64,000 nt of DNA, taken from the NCBI GenBank assembly GCA_037389465.1, contig JAZARR010000274.1, forward strand, positions 150,849-214,848, written 5' to 3'. The notes under the pieces are model-generated. The model saw nothing but the letters and a program-made list of their open reading frames with translations. It did not search any database and was not told the DNA's origin. A program made the translations under genes and the position numbers. Positions 1 to 12,642 of this stretch are shown in pieces; within the stretch, counting starts at the first letter, position 1; every line of letters starts with the position of its first letter. The stretch is from Baylisascaris procyonis. Its lineage: Eukaryota > Nematoda > Chromadorea > Rhabditida > Ascarididae.

Positions 1-1645
1 TGAAGGTGAGGCACTGTTGAAGACGACGCACTGTTGAAGGTGAGGCGCTGTTGAAGACGACGCACTGTTGAAGGTGAGGCACTGTTGAAGGTGACGCACT
101 GTTGAAGGTGAGGCACTGTTGAAGGTGAGGCACTGTTGAAGACGACGCACTGTTGAAGGTGAGGCACTGTTGAAGGTGAGGCGCTGTTGAAGACGACGCA
201 CTGTTGAAGGTGAGGCGCTGTTGAAGGCGACGCACTGTTGAAGGTGAGGCACTGTTGAAGGCGACGCACTGTTGAAGGTGAGGCACTGTTGAAGGCGAGG
301 CACTGTTGAAGACGACGCACTGTTGAAGGTGAGGCGCTGTTGAAGACGACGCACTGTTGAAGGTGAGGCGCTGTTGAAGACGACGCACTGTTGAAGGTGA
401 GGCGCTGTTGAAGACGACGCACTGTTGAAGGTGAGGCACTGTTGAAGGCGACGCACTGTTGAAGGTGAGGCGCTGTTGAAGACGACGCACTGTTGAAGGT
501 GAGGCGCTGTTGAAGACGACGCACTGTTGAAGGTGAGGCGCTGTTGAAGACGACGCACTGTTGAAGGTGAGGCACTGTTGAAGACGACGCACTGTTGAAG
601 GTGAGGCACTGTTGAAGGTGAGGCACTGTTGAAGACGACGCACTGTTGAAGGTGAGGCGCTGTTGAAGACGACGCACTGTTGAAGGTGAGGCGCTGTTGA
701 AGACGACGCACTGTTGAAGGTGAGGCGCTGTTGAAGACGACGCACTGTTGAAGGTGAGGCACTGTTGAAGGCGACGCACTGTTGAAGACGACGCACTGTT
801 GAAGGTGACGCACTGTTGAAGGCGACGCACTGTTGAAGGTGAGGCGCTGTTGAAGACGACGCACTGTTGAAGGTGAGGCACTGTTGAAGGTGAGGCGCTG
901 TTGAAGACGACGCACTGTTGAAGGTGAGGCACTGTTGAAGGCGACGCACTGTTGAAGGTGAGGCGCTGTTGAAGGCGACGCACTGTTGAAGGTGAGGCAC
1001 TGTTGAAGGTGAGGCGCTGTTGAAGACGACGCACTGTTGAAGGTGTGGCACTGTTGAAGGCGACGCACTGTTGAAGGTGAGGCGCTGTTGAAGACGACGC
1101 GCTGTTGAAGGTGAGGCGCTGTTGAAGGAGACGCACTGTTGAAGGTGAGGCGCTGTTGAAGACGACGCACTGTTGAAGGTGAGGCACTGTTGAAGGCGAC
1201 GCACTGTTGAAGGTGAGGCGCTGTTGAAGACGACGCACTGTTGAAGGTGAGGCACTGTTGAAGGCGACGCACTGTTGAAGGTGAGGCACTGTTGAAGGCG
1301 ACGCACTGTTGAAGACGACGCACTGTTGAAGGTGAGGCGCTGTTGAAGACGACGCACTGTTGAAGGTGAGGCACTGTTGAAGGCGACGCACTGTTGAAGG
1401 TGAGGCGCTGTTGAAGACGACGCACTGTTGAAGGTGAGGCACTGTTGAAGGCGACGCACTGTTGAAGGTGAGGCGCTGTTGAAGACGACGCACTGTTGAA
1501 GGTGAGGCGCTGTTGAAGGCGACGCACTGTTGAAGGTGAGGCGCTGTTGAAGACGACGCACTGTTGAAGGTGAGGCACTGTTGAAGGTGAGGCGCTGTTG
1601 AAGACGACGCACTGTTGAAGGTGAGGCGCTGTTGAAGGCGACGCA

Positions 1646-1713
1646 CTGTTGAAGGTGAGGCACTGTTGAAGGTGAGGCGGTGTTGAAGACGACGCACTGT
1701 TGAAGGTGAGGCA
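1646..1713 (+). repeat. Rare-variant block a-A-B'-a, left copy
   Basis: Four units in which the third, a B type at 1680-1696, begins with g instead of c. The identical four units recur at 16478-16545. The first-base G is otherwise not seen in the window, so the two copies are probably related by descent. Confidence 0.8.
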
Positions 1714-1798
1714 CTGTTGAAGGAGACGCACTGTTGAAGGTGAGGCGCTGTTGAAGACGACGCACTGTTGAAGGTGAGGCGCTGTTGAAGGCGACGCA

Positions 1799-1819
1799 CT
1801 GTTGAAGGTGAGCACTGCA
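1799..1819 (+). repeat. 21-bp expanded unit
   Basis: The tail reads gtgagcactgca, as if a unit lacking one g had gained a partial repeat of the junction cactg. It shifts the 17-bp register by 4. Confidence 0.88.
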
Positions 1820-1972
1820 CTGTTGAAGGCGACGCACTGTTGAAGGTGAGGCGCTGTTGAAGACGACGCACTGTTGAAGGTGAGGCGCTGTTGAAGGAGA
1901 CGCACTGTTGAAGGTGAGGCGCTGTTGAAGGCGACGCACTGTTGAAGGTGTGGCACTGTTGAAGACGACGCG

Positions 1973-1995
1973 CTGTTGAAGGCGTTGACGACGCA
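1973..1995 (+). repeat. 23-bp fused unit
   Basis: A C-like start (ggcg) runs into ttgacgacgca, consistent with an unequal join of two units inside the ttga motif. Confidence 0.87.
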
Positions 1996-2998
1996 CTGTT
2001 GAAGGTGAGGCGCTGTTGAAGACGACGCACTGTTGAAGGCGACGCACTGTTGAAGGTGAGGCGCTGTTGAAGACGACGCACTGTTGAAGGTGAGGCGCTG
2101 TTGAAGGAGACGCACTGTTGAAGGTGAGGCGCTGTTGAAGACGACGCACTGTTGAAGACGACGCACTGTTGAAGGTGAGGCGCTGTTGAAGACGACGCAC
2201 TGTTGAAGGTGAGGCGCTGTTGAAGGAGACGCACTGTTGAAGGTGTGGCACTGTTGAAGACGACGCACTGTTGAAGGCGACGCACTGTTGAAGGTGAGGC
2301 GCTGTTGAAGACGACGCACTGTTGAAGGTGAGGCGCTGTTGAAGACGACGCACTGTTGAAGGTGAGGCGCTGTTGAAGAGACGCACTGTTGAAGGTGAGG
2401 CGCTGTTGAAGACGACGCACTGTTGAAGACGACGCACTGTTGAAGGTGAGGCGCTGTTGAAGGAGACGCACTGTTGAAGGTGAGGCGCTGTTGAAGACGA
2501 CGCACTGTTGAAGGTGAGGCGCTGTTGAAGGTGTGGCACTGTTGAAGACGACGCACTGTTGAAGGCGACGCACTGTTGAAGGTGAGGCGCTGTTGAAGGA
2601 CGACGCACTGTTGAAGGTGAGGCGCTGTTGAAGACGACGCACTGTTGAAGGTGAGGCGCTGTTGAAGACGACGCACTGTTGAAGGTGAGGCGCTGTTGAA
2701 GGAGACGCACTGTTGAAGGTGAGGCGCTGTTGAAGACGACGCACTGTTGAAGGTGAGGCGCTGTTGAAGGTGACGCACTGTTGAAGGTGAGGCGCTGTTG
2801 AAGACGACGCACTGTTGAAGGTGAGGCGCTGTTGAAGGCGACGCACTGTTGAAGGTGAGGCGCTGTTGAAGACGACGCACTGTTGAAGGTGAGGCGCTGT
2901 TGAAGGAGACGCACTGTTGAAGGTGAGGCGCTGTTGAAGACGACGCACTGTTGAAGGTGAGGCGCTGTTGAAGGCGACGCACTGTTGAAGGTGAGGCG

Positions 2999-3134
2999 CT
3001 GTTGAAGGAGACGCACTGTTGAAGGTGAGGCGCTGTTGAAGGCGACGCACTGTTGAAGGTGAGGCACTGTTGAAGGCGACGCACTGTTGAAGACGACGCA
3101 CTGTTGAAGGTGAGGCGCTGTTGAAGACGACGCA
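2999..3134 (+). repeat. 8-unit signature D-A-C-a-C-B-A-B, leftmost copy
   Basis: Eight units (136 bp) read D A C a C B A B. This is the leftmost copy I identified of the signature from the 306-bp block. It is followed by A D A C F, a partial second start of the same pattern. Confidence 0.88.
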
Positions 3135-3761
3135 CTGTTGAAGGTGAGGCGCTGTTGAAGGAGACGCACTGTTGAAGGTGAGGCGCTGTTGAAGGCGACG
3201 CACTGTTGAAGGTGTGGCACTGTTGAAGACGACGCACTGTTGAAGGTGAGCACTGTTGAAGGCGACGCACTGTTGAAGGTGAGGCACTGTTGAAGGCGAC
3301 GCACTGTTGAAGACGACGCACTGTTGAAGGTGAGGCGCTGTTGAAGACGACGCACTGTTGAAGGTGAGGCACTGTTGAAGACGACGCACTGTTGAAGGTG
3401 AGGCGCTGTTGAAGACGACGCACTGTTGAAGGTGAGGCGCTGTTGAAGGAGACGCACTGTTGAAGGTGAGGCGCTGTTGAAGACGACGCACTGTTGAAGG
3501 TGAGGCGCTGTTGAAGACGACGCACTGTTGAAGGTGAGGCGCTGTTGAAGACGACGCACTGTTGAAGGTGAGGCGCTGTTGAAGGCGACGCACTGTTGAA
3601 GGTGAGGCGCTGTTGAAGGCGACGCACTGTTGAAGGTGAGGCGCTGTTGAAGACGACGCACTGTTGAAGGTGAGGCGCTGTTGAAGGTGACGCACTGTTG
3701 AAGGTGACGCACTGTTGAAGGTGAGCACTGTTGAAGGCGACGCACTGTTGAAGGTGAGGCA

Positions 3762-3829
3762 CTGTTGAAGGTGACGCACTGTTGAAGGTGACGCACTGTT
3801 GAAGGTGACGCACTGTTGAAGGTGACGCA
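3762..3829 (+). repeat. Run of four identical E units
   Basis: Four successive units carry the tail gtgacgca. This breaks the usual alternation of A-like and B-like units and looks like local single-unit amplification by slippage or unequal exchange. A 16-bp unit lacking one g lies shortly upstream, near 3711-3726. Confidence 0.85.
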
Positions 3830-4153
3830 CTGTTGAAGACGACGCACTGTTGAAGGTGAGGCACTGTTGAAGGCGACGCACTGTTGAAGGCGACGCACTG
3901 TTGAAGACGACGCACTGTTGAAGGTGAGGCACTGTTGAAGGTGACGCACTGTTGAAGGTGAGGCGCTGTTGAAGACGACGCACTGTTGAAGGCGACGCAC
4001 TGTTGAAGGTGAGGCGCTGTTGAAGACGACGCACTGTTGAAGGTGAGGCGCTGTTGAAGACGACGCACTGTTGAAGGTGAGGCGCTGTTGAAGGACGACG
4101 CACTGTTGAAGGTGAGGCGCTGTTGAAGACGACGCACTGTTGAAGGTGAGGCG

Positions 4154-4289
4154 CTGTTGAAGGAGACGCACTGTTGAAGGTGAGGCGCTGTTGAAGGCGA
4201 CGCACTGTTGAAGGTGTGGCACTGTTGAAGGCGACGCACTGTTGAAGACGACGCACTGTTGAAGGTGAGGCGCTGTTGAAGACGACGCA
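4154..4289 (+). repeat. 8-unit signature, F variant
   Basis: The order is D A C F C B A B, identical to the signature except that the fourth unit is F (gtgtggca) instead of a. The same F form recurs at 7111-7246, so the F version is a sub-lineage of the block and not an isolated mutation. Confidence 0.87.
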
Positions 4290-5631
4290 CTGTTGAAGGT
4301 GAGGCGCTGTTGAAGGCGACGCACTGTTGAAGACGACGCACTGTTGAAGGTGAGGCGCTGTTGAAGACGACGCACTGTTGAAGGTGAGGCACTGTTGAAG
4401 GTGACGCACTGTTGAAGGCGACGCACTGTTGAAGACGACGCACTGTTGAAGGTGAGGCGCTGTTGAAGACGACGCACTGTTGAAGGTGAGGCACTGTTGA
4501 AGGCGACGCACTGTTGAAGACGACGCACTGTTGAAGGTGAGGCGCTGTTGAAGACGACGCACTGTTGAAGGTGAGGCACTGTTGAAGGCGACGCACTGTT
4601 GAAGACGACGCACTGTTGAAGACGACGCACTGTTGAAGGTGAGGCACTGTTGAAGACGACGCACTGTTGAAGACGACGCACTGTTGAAGGTGAGGCGCTG
4701 TTGAAGACGACGCACTGTTGAAGGTGAGGCACTGTTGAAGGCGACGCACTGTTGAAGGTGAGGCGCTGTTGAAGACGACGCACTGTTGAAGGTGAGGCGC
4801 TGTTGAAGACGACGCACTGTTGAAGGTGAGGCGCTGTTGAAGGCGACGCACTGTTGAAGGTGAGGCGCTGTTGAAGGTGACGCACTGTTGAAGACGACGC
4901 ACTGTTGAAGGCGACGCACTGTTGAAGGTGAGGCGCTGTTGAAGACGACGCACTGTTGAAGGTGAGGCGCTGTTGAAGGACGACGCACTGTTGAAGGTGA
5001 GGCGCTGTTGAAGGAGACGCACTGTTGAAGGTGAGGCGCTGTTGAAGACGACGCACTGTTGAAGGTGAGGCGCTGTTGAAGGCGACGCACTGTTGAAGGT
5101 GAGGCACTGTTGAAGGCGACGCACTGTTGAAGGTGAGGCGCTGTTGAAGGAGACGCACTGTTGAAGGTGAGGCGCTGTTGAAGACGACGCACTGTTGAAG
5201 ACGACGCACTGTTGAAGGTGAGGCACTGTTGAAGACGACGCACTGTTGAAGGTGACACTGTTGAAGGCGACGCACTGTTGAAGGTGAGGCGCTGTTGAAG
5301 ACGACGCACTGTTGAAGGTGAGGCGCTGTTGAAGACGACGCACTGTTGAAGGTGAGGCGCTGTTGAAGGAGACGCACTGTTGAAGGTGAGGCGCTGTTGA
5401 AGACGACGCACTGTTGAAGACGACGCACTGTTGAAGGTGAGGCGCTGTTGAAGGAGACGCACTGTTGAAGGTGAGGCGCTGTTGAAGGCGACGCACTGTT
5501 GAAGGTGAGGCACTGTTGAAGGCGACGCACTGTTGAAGGCGACGCACTGTTGAAGGTGAGGCGCTGTTGAAGACGACGCACTGTTGAAGGTGAGGCACTG
5601 TTGAAGGCGACGCACTGTTGAAGACGACGCA

Positions 5632-5937
5632 CTGTTGAAGGTGAGGCGCTGTTGAAGACGACGCACTGTTGAAGGTGAGGCGCTGTTGAAGGAGACGCAC
5701 TGTTGAAGGTGAGGCGCTGTTGAAGACGACGCACTGTTGAAGACGACGCACTGTTGAAGGTGAGGCGCTGTTGAAGGAGACGCACTGTTGAAGGTGAGGC
5801 GCTGTTGAAGGCGACGCACTGTTGAAGGTGAGGCACTGTTGAAGGCGACGCACTGTTGAAGACGACGCACTGTTGAAGGTGAGGCGCTGTTGAAGACGAC
5901 GCACTGTTGAAGGTGAGGCGCTGTTGAAGGCGACGCA
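5632..5937 (+). repeat. 306-bp higher-order block, copy 1
   Basis: Read unit by unit this is A B A D A B B A D A C a C B A B A C, 18 units of exactly 17 bp. The same order, with no difference, is found at 6125-6430 and 12099-12404. Near copies are at 6431-6736 and 9854-10142. Identity over 306 bp in an array with seven interchangeable unit types indicates block duplication rather than chance. It contains the 8-unit signature at 5768-5903. Confidence 0.92.
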
Positions 5938-6124
5938 CTGTTGAAGGTGAGGCGCTGTTGAAGGCGACGCACTGTTGAAGGTGAGGCACTGTTGAAGGCG
6001 ACGCACTGTTGAAGACGACGCACTGTTGAAGGTGAGGCGCTGTTGAAGACGACGCACTGTTGAAGGTGAGGCGCTGTTGAAGGCGACGCACTGTTGAAGG
6101 TGACGCACTGTTGAAGACGACGCA

Positions 6125-6430
6125 CTGTTGAAGGTGAGGCGCTGTTGAAGACGACGCACTGTTGAAGGTGAGGCGCTGTTGAAGGAGACGCACTGTTGAA
6201 GGTGAGGCGCTGTTGAAGACGACGCACTGTTGAAGACGACGCACTGTTGAAGGTGAGGCGCTGTTGAAGGAGACGCACTGTTGAAGGTGAGGCGCTGTTG
6301 AAGGCGACGCACTGTTGAAGGTGAGGCACTGTTGAAGGCGACGCACTGTTGAAGACGACGCACTGTTGAAGGTGAGGCGCTGTTGAAGACGACGCACTGT
6401 TGAAGGTGAGGCGCTGTTGAAGGCGACGCA
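6125..6430 (+). repeat. 306-bp higher-order block, copy 2
   Basis: The unit order matches the block at 5632-5937 exactly (A B A D A B B A D A C a C B A B A C). It starts 493 bp, or 29 units, after that copy. It is followed directly, with no gap, by another near-identical copy at 6431, so this pair is a true tandem duplication of the 306-bp block. The signature D-A-C-a-C-B-A-B lies at 6261-6396. Confidence 0.92.
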
Positions 6431-6736
6431 CTGTTGAAGGTGAGGCGCTGTTGAAGACGACGCACTGTTGAAGGTGAGGCGCTGTTGAAGGAGACGCACT
6501 GTTGAAGGTGAGGCGCTGTTGAAGACGACGCACTGTTGAAGACGACGCACTGTTGAAGGTGAGGCGCTGTTGAAGGAGACGCACTGTTGAAGGTGAGGCG
6601 CTGTTGAAGGCGACGCACTGTTGAAGGTGAGGCACTGTTGAAGGCGACGCACTGTTGAAGACGACGCACTGTTGAAGGTGAGGCGCTGTTGAAGACGACG
6701 CACTGTTGAAGGTGAGGCACTGTTGAAGGCGACGCA
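6431..6736 (+). repeat. 306-bp higher-order block, copy 3 (one unit differs)
   Basis: Eighteen units directly follow copy 2. The order matches except that unit 17 is a instead of A, a single G-to-A change at the unit's last base (a CpG site). The signature lies at 6567-6702. After one extra B unit at 6737 the block begins again at 6754 (A B A D A B B A D A) but departs after ten units, so the tandem series decays to the right. Confidence 0.9.
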
Positions 6737-7110
6737 CTGTTGAAGACGACGCACTGTTGAAGGTGAGGCGCTGTTGAAGACGACGCACTGTTGAAGGTGA
6801 GGCGCTGTTGAAGGAGACGCACTGTTGAAGGTGAGGCGCTGTTGAAGACGACGCACTGTTGAAGACGACGCACTGTTGAAGGTGAGGCGCTGTTGAAGGA
6901 GACGCACTGTTGAAGGTGAGGCGCTGTTGAAGACGACGCACTGTTGAAGGTGAGGCGCTGTTGAAGACGACGCACTGTTGAAGGTGAGGCGCTGTTGAAG
7001 GAGACGCACTGTTGAAGGTGAGGCGCTGTTGAAGACGACGCACTGTTGAAGACGACGCACTGTTGAAGGTGAGGCGCTGTTGAAGACGACGCACTGTTGA
7101 AGGTGAGGCG

Positions 7111-7246
7111 CTGTTGAAGGAGACGCACTGTTGAAGGTGAGGCGCTGTTGAAGGCGACGCACTGTTGAAGGTGTGGCACTGTTGAAGGCGACGCACTGTT
7201 GAAGACGACGCACTGTTGAAGGTGAGGCGCTGTTGAAGACGACGCA
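7111..7246 (+). repeat. 8-unit signature, second F variant
   Basis: D A C F C B A B again. It is part of a longer derivative beginning at 6941 (A B A D A B B A B A D A C F C B A B), which equals the 306-bp block with an extra B-A dimer and with F replacing a. Confidence 0.87.
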
Positions 7247-9778
7247 CTGTTGAAGGAGACGCACTGTTGAAGACGACGCACTGTTGAAGGTGAGGCGCTG
7301 TTGAAGACGACGCACTGTTGAAGGTGAGGCACTGTTGAAGGCGACGCACTGTTGAAGGTGTGGCACTGTTGAAGACGACGCACTGTTGAAGGTGAGGCGC
7401 TGTTGAAGTCGACGCACTGTTGAAGGTGAGGCACTGTTGGAGGAGACGCACTGTTGAAGGTGAGGCGCTGTTGAAGGCGACGCACTGTTGAAGGTGAGGC
7501 ACTGTTGAAGGTGACGCACTGTTGAAGACGACGCACTGTTGAAGGTGACGCACTGTTGAAGGTGAGGCGCTGTTGAAGACGACGCACTGTTGAAGGTGAG
7601 GCACTGTTGAAGGTGACGCACTGTTGAAGACGACGCACTGTTGAAGGTGACGCACTGTTGAAGGTGACGCACTGTTGAAGGTGACGCACTGTTGAAGGTG
7701 AGGCGCTGTTGAAGACGACGCACTGTTGAAGGTGAGGCGCTGTTGAAGACGACGCACTGTTGAAGGTGAGGCGCTGTTGAAGGCGACGCACTGTTGAAGG
7801 TGAGGCACTGTTGAAGGCGACGCACTGTTGAAGACGACGCACTGTTGAAGGTGAGGCGCTGTTGAAGACGACGCACTGTTGAAGGTGAGGCGCTGTTGAA
7901 GGCGACGCACTGTTGAAGGTGAGGCGCTGTTGAAGACGACGCACTGTTGAAGGTGAGGCGCTGTTGAAGACGACGCACTGTTGAAGGTGAGGCGCTGTTG
8001 AAGACGACGCACTGTTGAAGGTGAGGCGCTGTTGAAGGCGACGCACTGTTGAAGACGACGCACTGTTGAAGGTGAGGCACTGTTGAAGACGACGCACTGT
8101 TGAAGGTGAGGCGCTGTTGAAGGCGACGCACTGTTGAAGGTGAGGCACTGTTGAAGGCGACGCACTGTTGAAGACGACGCACTGTTGAAGGTGAGGCGCT
8201 GTTGAAGACGACGCACTGTTGAAGGTGAGGCGCTGTTGAAGGCGACGCACTGTTGAAGGTGAGGCGCTGTTGAAGGCGACGCACTGTTGAAGGTGAGGCG
8301 CTGTTGAAGGTGACGCACTGTTGAAGGTGAGGCGCTGTTGAAGGTGACGCACTGTTGAAGACGACGCACTGTTGAAGGTGAGGCGCTGTTGAAGGAGACG
8401 CACTGTTGAAGGTGAGGCGCTGTTGAAGGCGACGCACTGTTGAAGGTGTGGCACTGTTGAAGGCGACGCACTGTTGAAGGTGAGGCACTGTTGAAGGTGA
8501 CGCACTGTTGAAGACGACGCACTGTTGAAGGCGACGCACTGTTGAAGGTGACGCACTGTTGAAGGCGACGCACTGTTGAAGGTGAGGCACTGTTGAAGGT
8601 GACGCACTGTTGAAGACGACGCACTGTTGAAGGTGAGGCGCTGTTGAAGACGACGCACTGTTGAAGGTGAGGCGCTGTTGAAGACGACGCACTGTTGAAG
8701 GTGAGGCACTGTTGAAGGCGACGCACTGTTGAAGGTGAGGCGCTGTTGAAGACGACGCACTGTTGAAGGTGAGGCGCTGTTGAAGACGACGCACTGTTGA
8801 AGGTGAGGCGCTGTTGAAGACGACGCACTGTTGAAGGTGAGGCACTGTTGAAGGTGAGGCGCTGTTGAAGACGACGCACTGTTGAAGGTGAGGCGCTGTT
8901 GAAGACGACGCACTGTTGAAGGTGAGGCACTGTTGAAGGTGAGGCGCTGTTGAAGACGACGCACTGTTGAAGGTGAGGCGCTGTTGAAGGAGACGCACTG
9001 TTGAAGGTGAGGCGCTGTTGAAGACGACGCACTGTTGAAGGTGAGGCGCTGTTGAAGACGACGCACTGTTGAAGGTGAGGCGCTGTTGAAGGCGACGCAC
9101 TGTTGAAGGTGAGGCGCTGTTGAAGACGACGCACTGTTGAAGGTGAGGCGCTGTTGAAGACGACGCACTGTTGAAGGTGAGGCGCTGTTGAAGGACGACG
9201 CACTGTTGAAGGTGAGGCGCTGTTGAAGACGACGCACTGTTGAAGACGACGCACTGTTGAAGGTGAGGCGCTGTTGAAGACGACGCACTGTTGAAGGTGA
9301 GGCGCTGTTGAAGGCGACGCACTGTTGAAGGTGAGGCGCTGTTGAAGGCGACGCACTGTTGAAGGTGACGCACTGTTGAAGGTGAGGCACTGTTGAAGAC
9401 GACGCACTGTTGAAGGTGAGGCGCTGTTGAAGGCGACGCACTGTTGAAGGACGCACTGTTGAAGGTGAGGCGCTGTTGAAGACGACGCACTGTTGAAGGT
9501 GAGGCGCTGTTGAAGGAGACGCACTGTTGAAGGTGAGGCGCTGTTGAAGACGACGCACTGTTGAAGGTGAGGCACTGTTGAAGGTGACGCACTGTTGAAG
9601 GTGAGGCACTGTTGAAGGTGACGCACTGTTGAAGGCGACGCACTGTTGAAGGTGAGGCACTGTTGAAGGCGACGCACTGTTGAAGGCGAGGCACTGTTGA
9701 AGGTGAGGCGCTGTTGAAGACGACGCACTGTTGAAGGTGAGGCGCTGTTGAAGGCGACGCACTGTTGAAGGTGAGGCA

Positions 9779-9785
9779 CTGTTGA
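9779..9785 (+). repeat. 7-bp partial unit
   Basis: An extra ctgttga lies between a full a unit (9762-9778) and a full B unit (from 9786), so the next unit restarts early. It is a simple break in the 17-bp register. Confidence 0.88.
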
Positions 9786-9853
9786 CTGTTGAAGACGACG
9801 CACTGTTGAAGGTGAGGCACTGTTGAAGGCGACGCACTGTTGAAGACGACGCA

Positions 9854-10142
9854 CTGTTGAAGGTGAGGCGCTGTTGAAGACGACGCACTGTTGAAGGTGA
9901 GGCGCTGTTGAAGGAGACGCACTGTTGAAGGTGAGGCGCTGTTGAAGACGACGCACTGTTGAAGACGACGCACTGTTGAAGGTGAGGCGCTGTTGAAGGA
10001 GACGCACTGTTGAAGGTGAGGCGCTGTTGAAGGCGACGCACTGTTGAAGGTGAGGCACTGTTGAAGGCGACGCACTGTTGAAGACGACGCACTGTTGAAG
10101 GTGAGGCGCTGTTGAAGACGACGCACTGTTGAAGGTGAGGCG
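9854..10142 (+). repeat. Higher-order block, copy 4 (17 of 18 units)
   Basis: Units 1-17 of the 306-bp block are present in order (A B A D A B B A D A C a C B A B A). The eighteenth unit is D rather than C. The signature lies at 9990-10125. The distance from copy 3, 3,423 bp, is not a whole number of 17-bp units, which reflects indels between them. One such indel is the 7-bp partial unit at 9779-9785. Confidence 0.9.
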
Positions 10143-12098
10143 CTGTTGAAGGAGACGCACTGTTGAAGGTGAGGCGCTGTTGAAGACGACGCACTGTTGA
10201 AGACGACGCACTGTTGAAGGTGAGGCGCTGTTGAAGACGACGCACTGTTGAAGGTGAGGCGCTGTTGAAGGCGACGCACTGTTGAAGGTGAGGCGCTGTT
10301 GAAGGCGACGCACTGTTGAAGGTGAGGCACTGTTGAAGGCGACGCACTGTTGAAGGTGAGGCGCTGTTGAAGACGACGCACTGTTGAAGGTGAGGCGCTG
10401 TTGAAGACGACGCACTGTTGAAGGTGAGGCACTGTTGAAGGCGACGCACTGTTGAAGGTGAGGCGCTGTTGAAGACGACGCACTGTTGAAGGTGAGGCGC
10501 TGTTGAAGACGACGCACTGTTGAAGGTGAGGCGCTGTTGAAGACGACGCACTGTTGAAGGTGAGGCGCTGTTGAAGGCGACGCACTGTTGAAGGTGAGGC
10601 GCTGTTGAAGACGACGCACTGTTGAAGGTGAGGCGCTGTTGAAGACGACGCACTGTTGAAGGTGAGGCGCTGTTGAAGACGACGCACTGTTGAAGGTGAG
10701 GCGCTGTTGAAGGAGACGCACTGTTGAAGGTGAGGCGCTGTTGAAGGCGACGCACTGTTGAAGGTGAGGCACTGTTGAAGGCGACGCACTGTTGAAGGTG
10801 AGGCACTGTTGAAGGCGACGCACTGTTGAAGACGACGCACTGTTGAAGGTGAGGCACTGTTGAAGGCGACGCACTGTTGAAGACGACGCACTGTTGAAGG
10901 TGACGCACTGTTGAAGACGACGCACTGTTGAAGGCGACGCACTGTTGAAGGTGAGGCACTGTTGAAGGCGACGCACTGTTGAAGGCGACGCACTGTTGAA
11001 GGTGACGCACTGTTGAAGGCGACGCACTGTTGAAGGTGAGGCGCTGTTGAAGACGACGCACTGTTGAAGGTGAGGCGCTGTTGAAGGCGACGCACTGTTG
11101 AAGGTGAGGCACTGTTGAAGGCGACGCACTGTTGAAGGTGAGGCGCTGTTGAAGACGACGCACTGTTGAAGGTGAGGCGCTGTTGAAGACGACGCACTGT
11201 TGAAGGTGAGGCGCTGTTGAAGACGACGCACTGTTGAAGGTGAGGCGCTGTTGAAGGCGACGCACTGTTGAAGGTGAGGCACTGTTGAAGGCGACGCACT
11301 GTTGAAGGTGAGGCACTGTTGAAGGCGACGCACTGTTGAAGACGACGCACTGTTGAAGGTGAGGCGCTGTTGAAGACGACGCACTGTTGAAGGTGAGGCA
11401 CTGTTGAAGACGACGCACTGTTGAAGGTGAGGCGCTGTTGAAGACGACGCACTGTTGAAGGTGAGGCGCTGTTGAAGGCGACGCACTGTTGAAGGAGACG
11501 CACTGTTGAAGACGACGCACTGTTGAAGGTGAGGCGCTGTTGAAGACGACGCACTGTTGAAGGTGAGGCGCTGTTGAAGGCGACGCACTGTTGAAGGTGA
11601 GGCACTGTTGAAGGCGACGCACTGTTGAAGGTGACGCACTGTTGAAGGTGAGGCGCTGTTGAAGGCGACGCACTGTTGAAGGTGACGCGCTGTTGAAGAC
11701 GACGCACTGTTGAAGGTGAGGCGCTGTTGAAGACGACGCACTGTTGAAGGTGAGGCGCTGTTGAAGGAGACGCACTGTTGAAGGTGAGGCGCTGTTGAAG
11801 ACGACGCACTGTTGAAGGTGACGCACTGTTGAAGGTGAGGCACTGTTGAAGGCGAGGCACTGTTGAAGGTGAGGCACTGTTGAAGGTGACGCACTGTTGA
11901 AGGCGACGCACTGTTGAAGGTGAGGCACTGTTGAAGACGACGCACTGTTGAAGGTGAGGCACTGTTGAAGGTGACGCACTGTTGAAGGTGACGCACTGTT
12001 GAAGGTGAGGCACTGTTGAAGGCGACGCACTGTTGAAGGTGAGGCACTGTTGAAGGACGACGCACTGTTGAAGGTGAGGCACTGTTGAAGGCGACGCA

Positions 12099-12404
12099 CT
12101 GTTGAAGGTGAGGCGCTGTTGAAGACGACGCACTGTTGAAGGTGAGGCGCTGTTGAAGGAGACGCACTGTTGAAGGTGAGGCGCTGTTGAAGACGACGCA
12201 CTGTTGAAGACGACGCACTGTTGAAGGTGAGGCGCTGTTGAAGGAGACGCACTGTTGAAGGTGAGGCGCTGTTGAAGGCGACGCACTGTTGAAGGTGAGG
12301 CACTGTTGAAGGCGACGCACTGTTGAAGACGACGCACTGTTGAAGGTGAGGCGCTGTTGAAGACGACGCACTGTTGAAGGTGAGGCGCTGTTGAAGGCGA
12401 CGCA
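12099..12404 (+). repeat. 306-bp higher-order block, copy 5
   Basis: All 18 units agree with copies 1 and 2 with no change, although the block lies about 6.5 kb from copy 1. The signature is at 12235-12370. Such an identical distant copy implies recent duplication or gene conversion within the array. Just downstream, the signature alone recurs at 12507-12642. Confidence 0.92.
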
Positions 12405-12506
12405 CTGTTGAAGGTGAGGCGCTGTTGAAGACGACGCACTGTTGAAGACGACGCACTGTTGAAGGTGAGGCGCTGTTGAAGACGACGCACTGTTGAAGGT
12501 GAGGCG

Positions 12507-12642
12507 CTGTTGAAGGAGACGCACTGTTGAAGGTGAGGCGCTGTTGAAGGCGACGCACTGTTGAAGGTGAGGCACTGTTGAAGGCGACGCACTGTTGAAG
12601 ACGACGCACTGTTGAAGGTGAGGCGCTGTTGAAGACGACGCA
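12507..12642 (+). repeat. 8-unit signature copy
   Basis: D A C a C B A B, followed by A C and then E. It lies about 100 bp beyond the full 306-bp block at 12099-12404. Confidence 0.87.
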
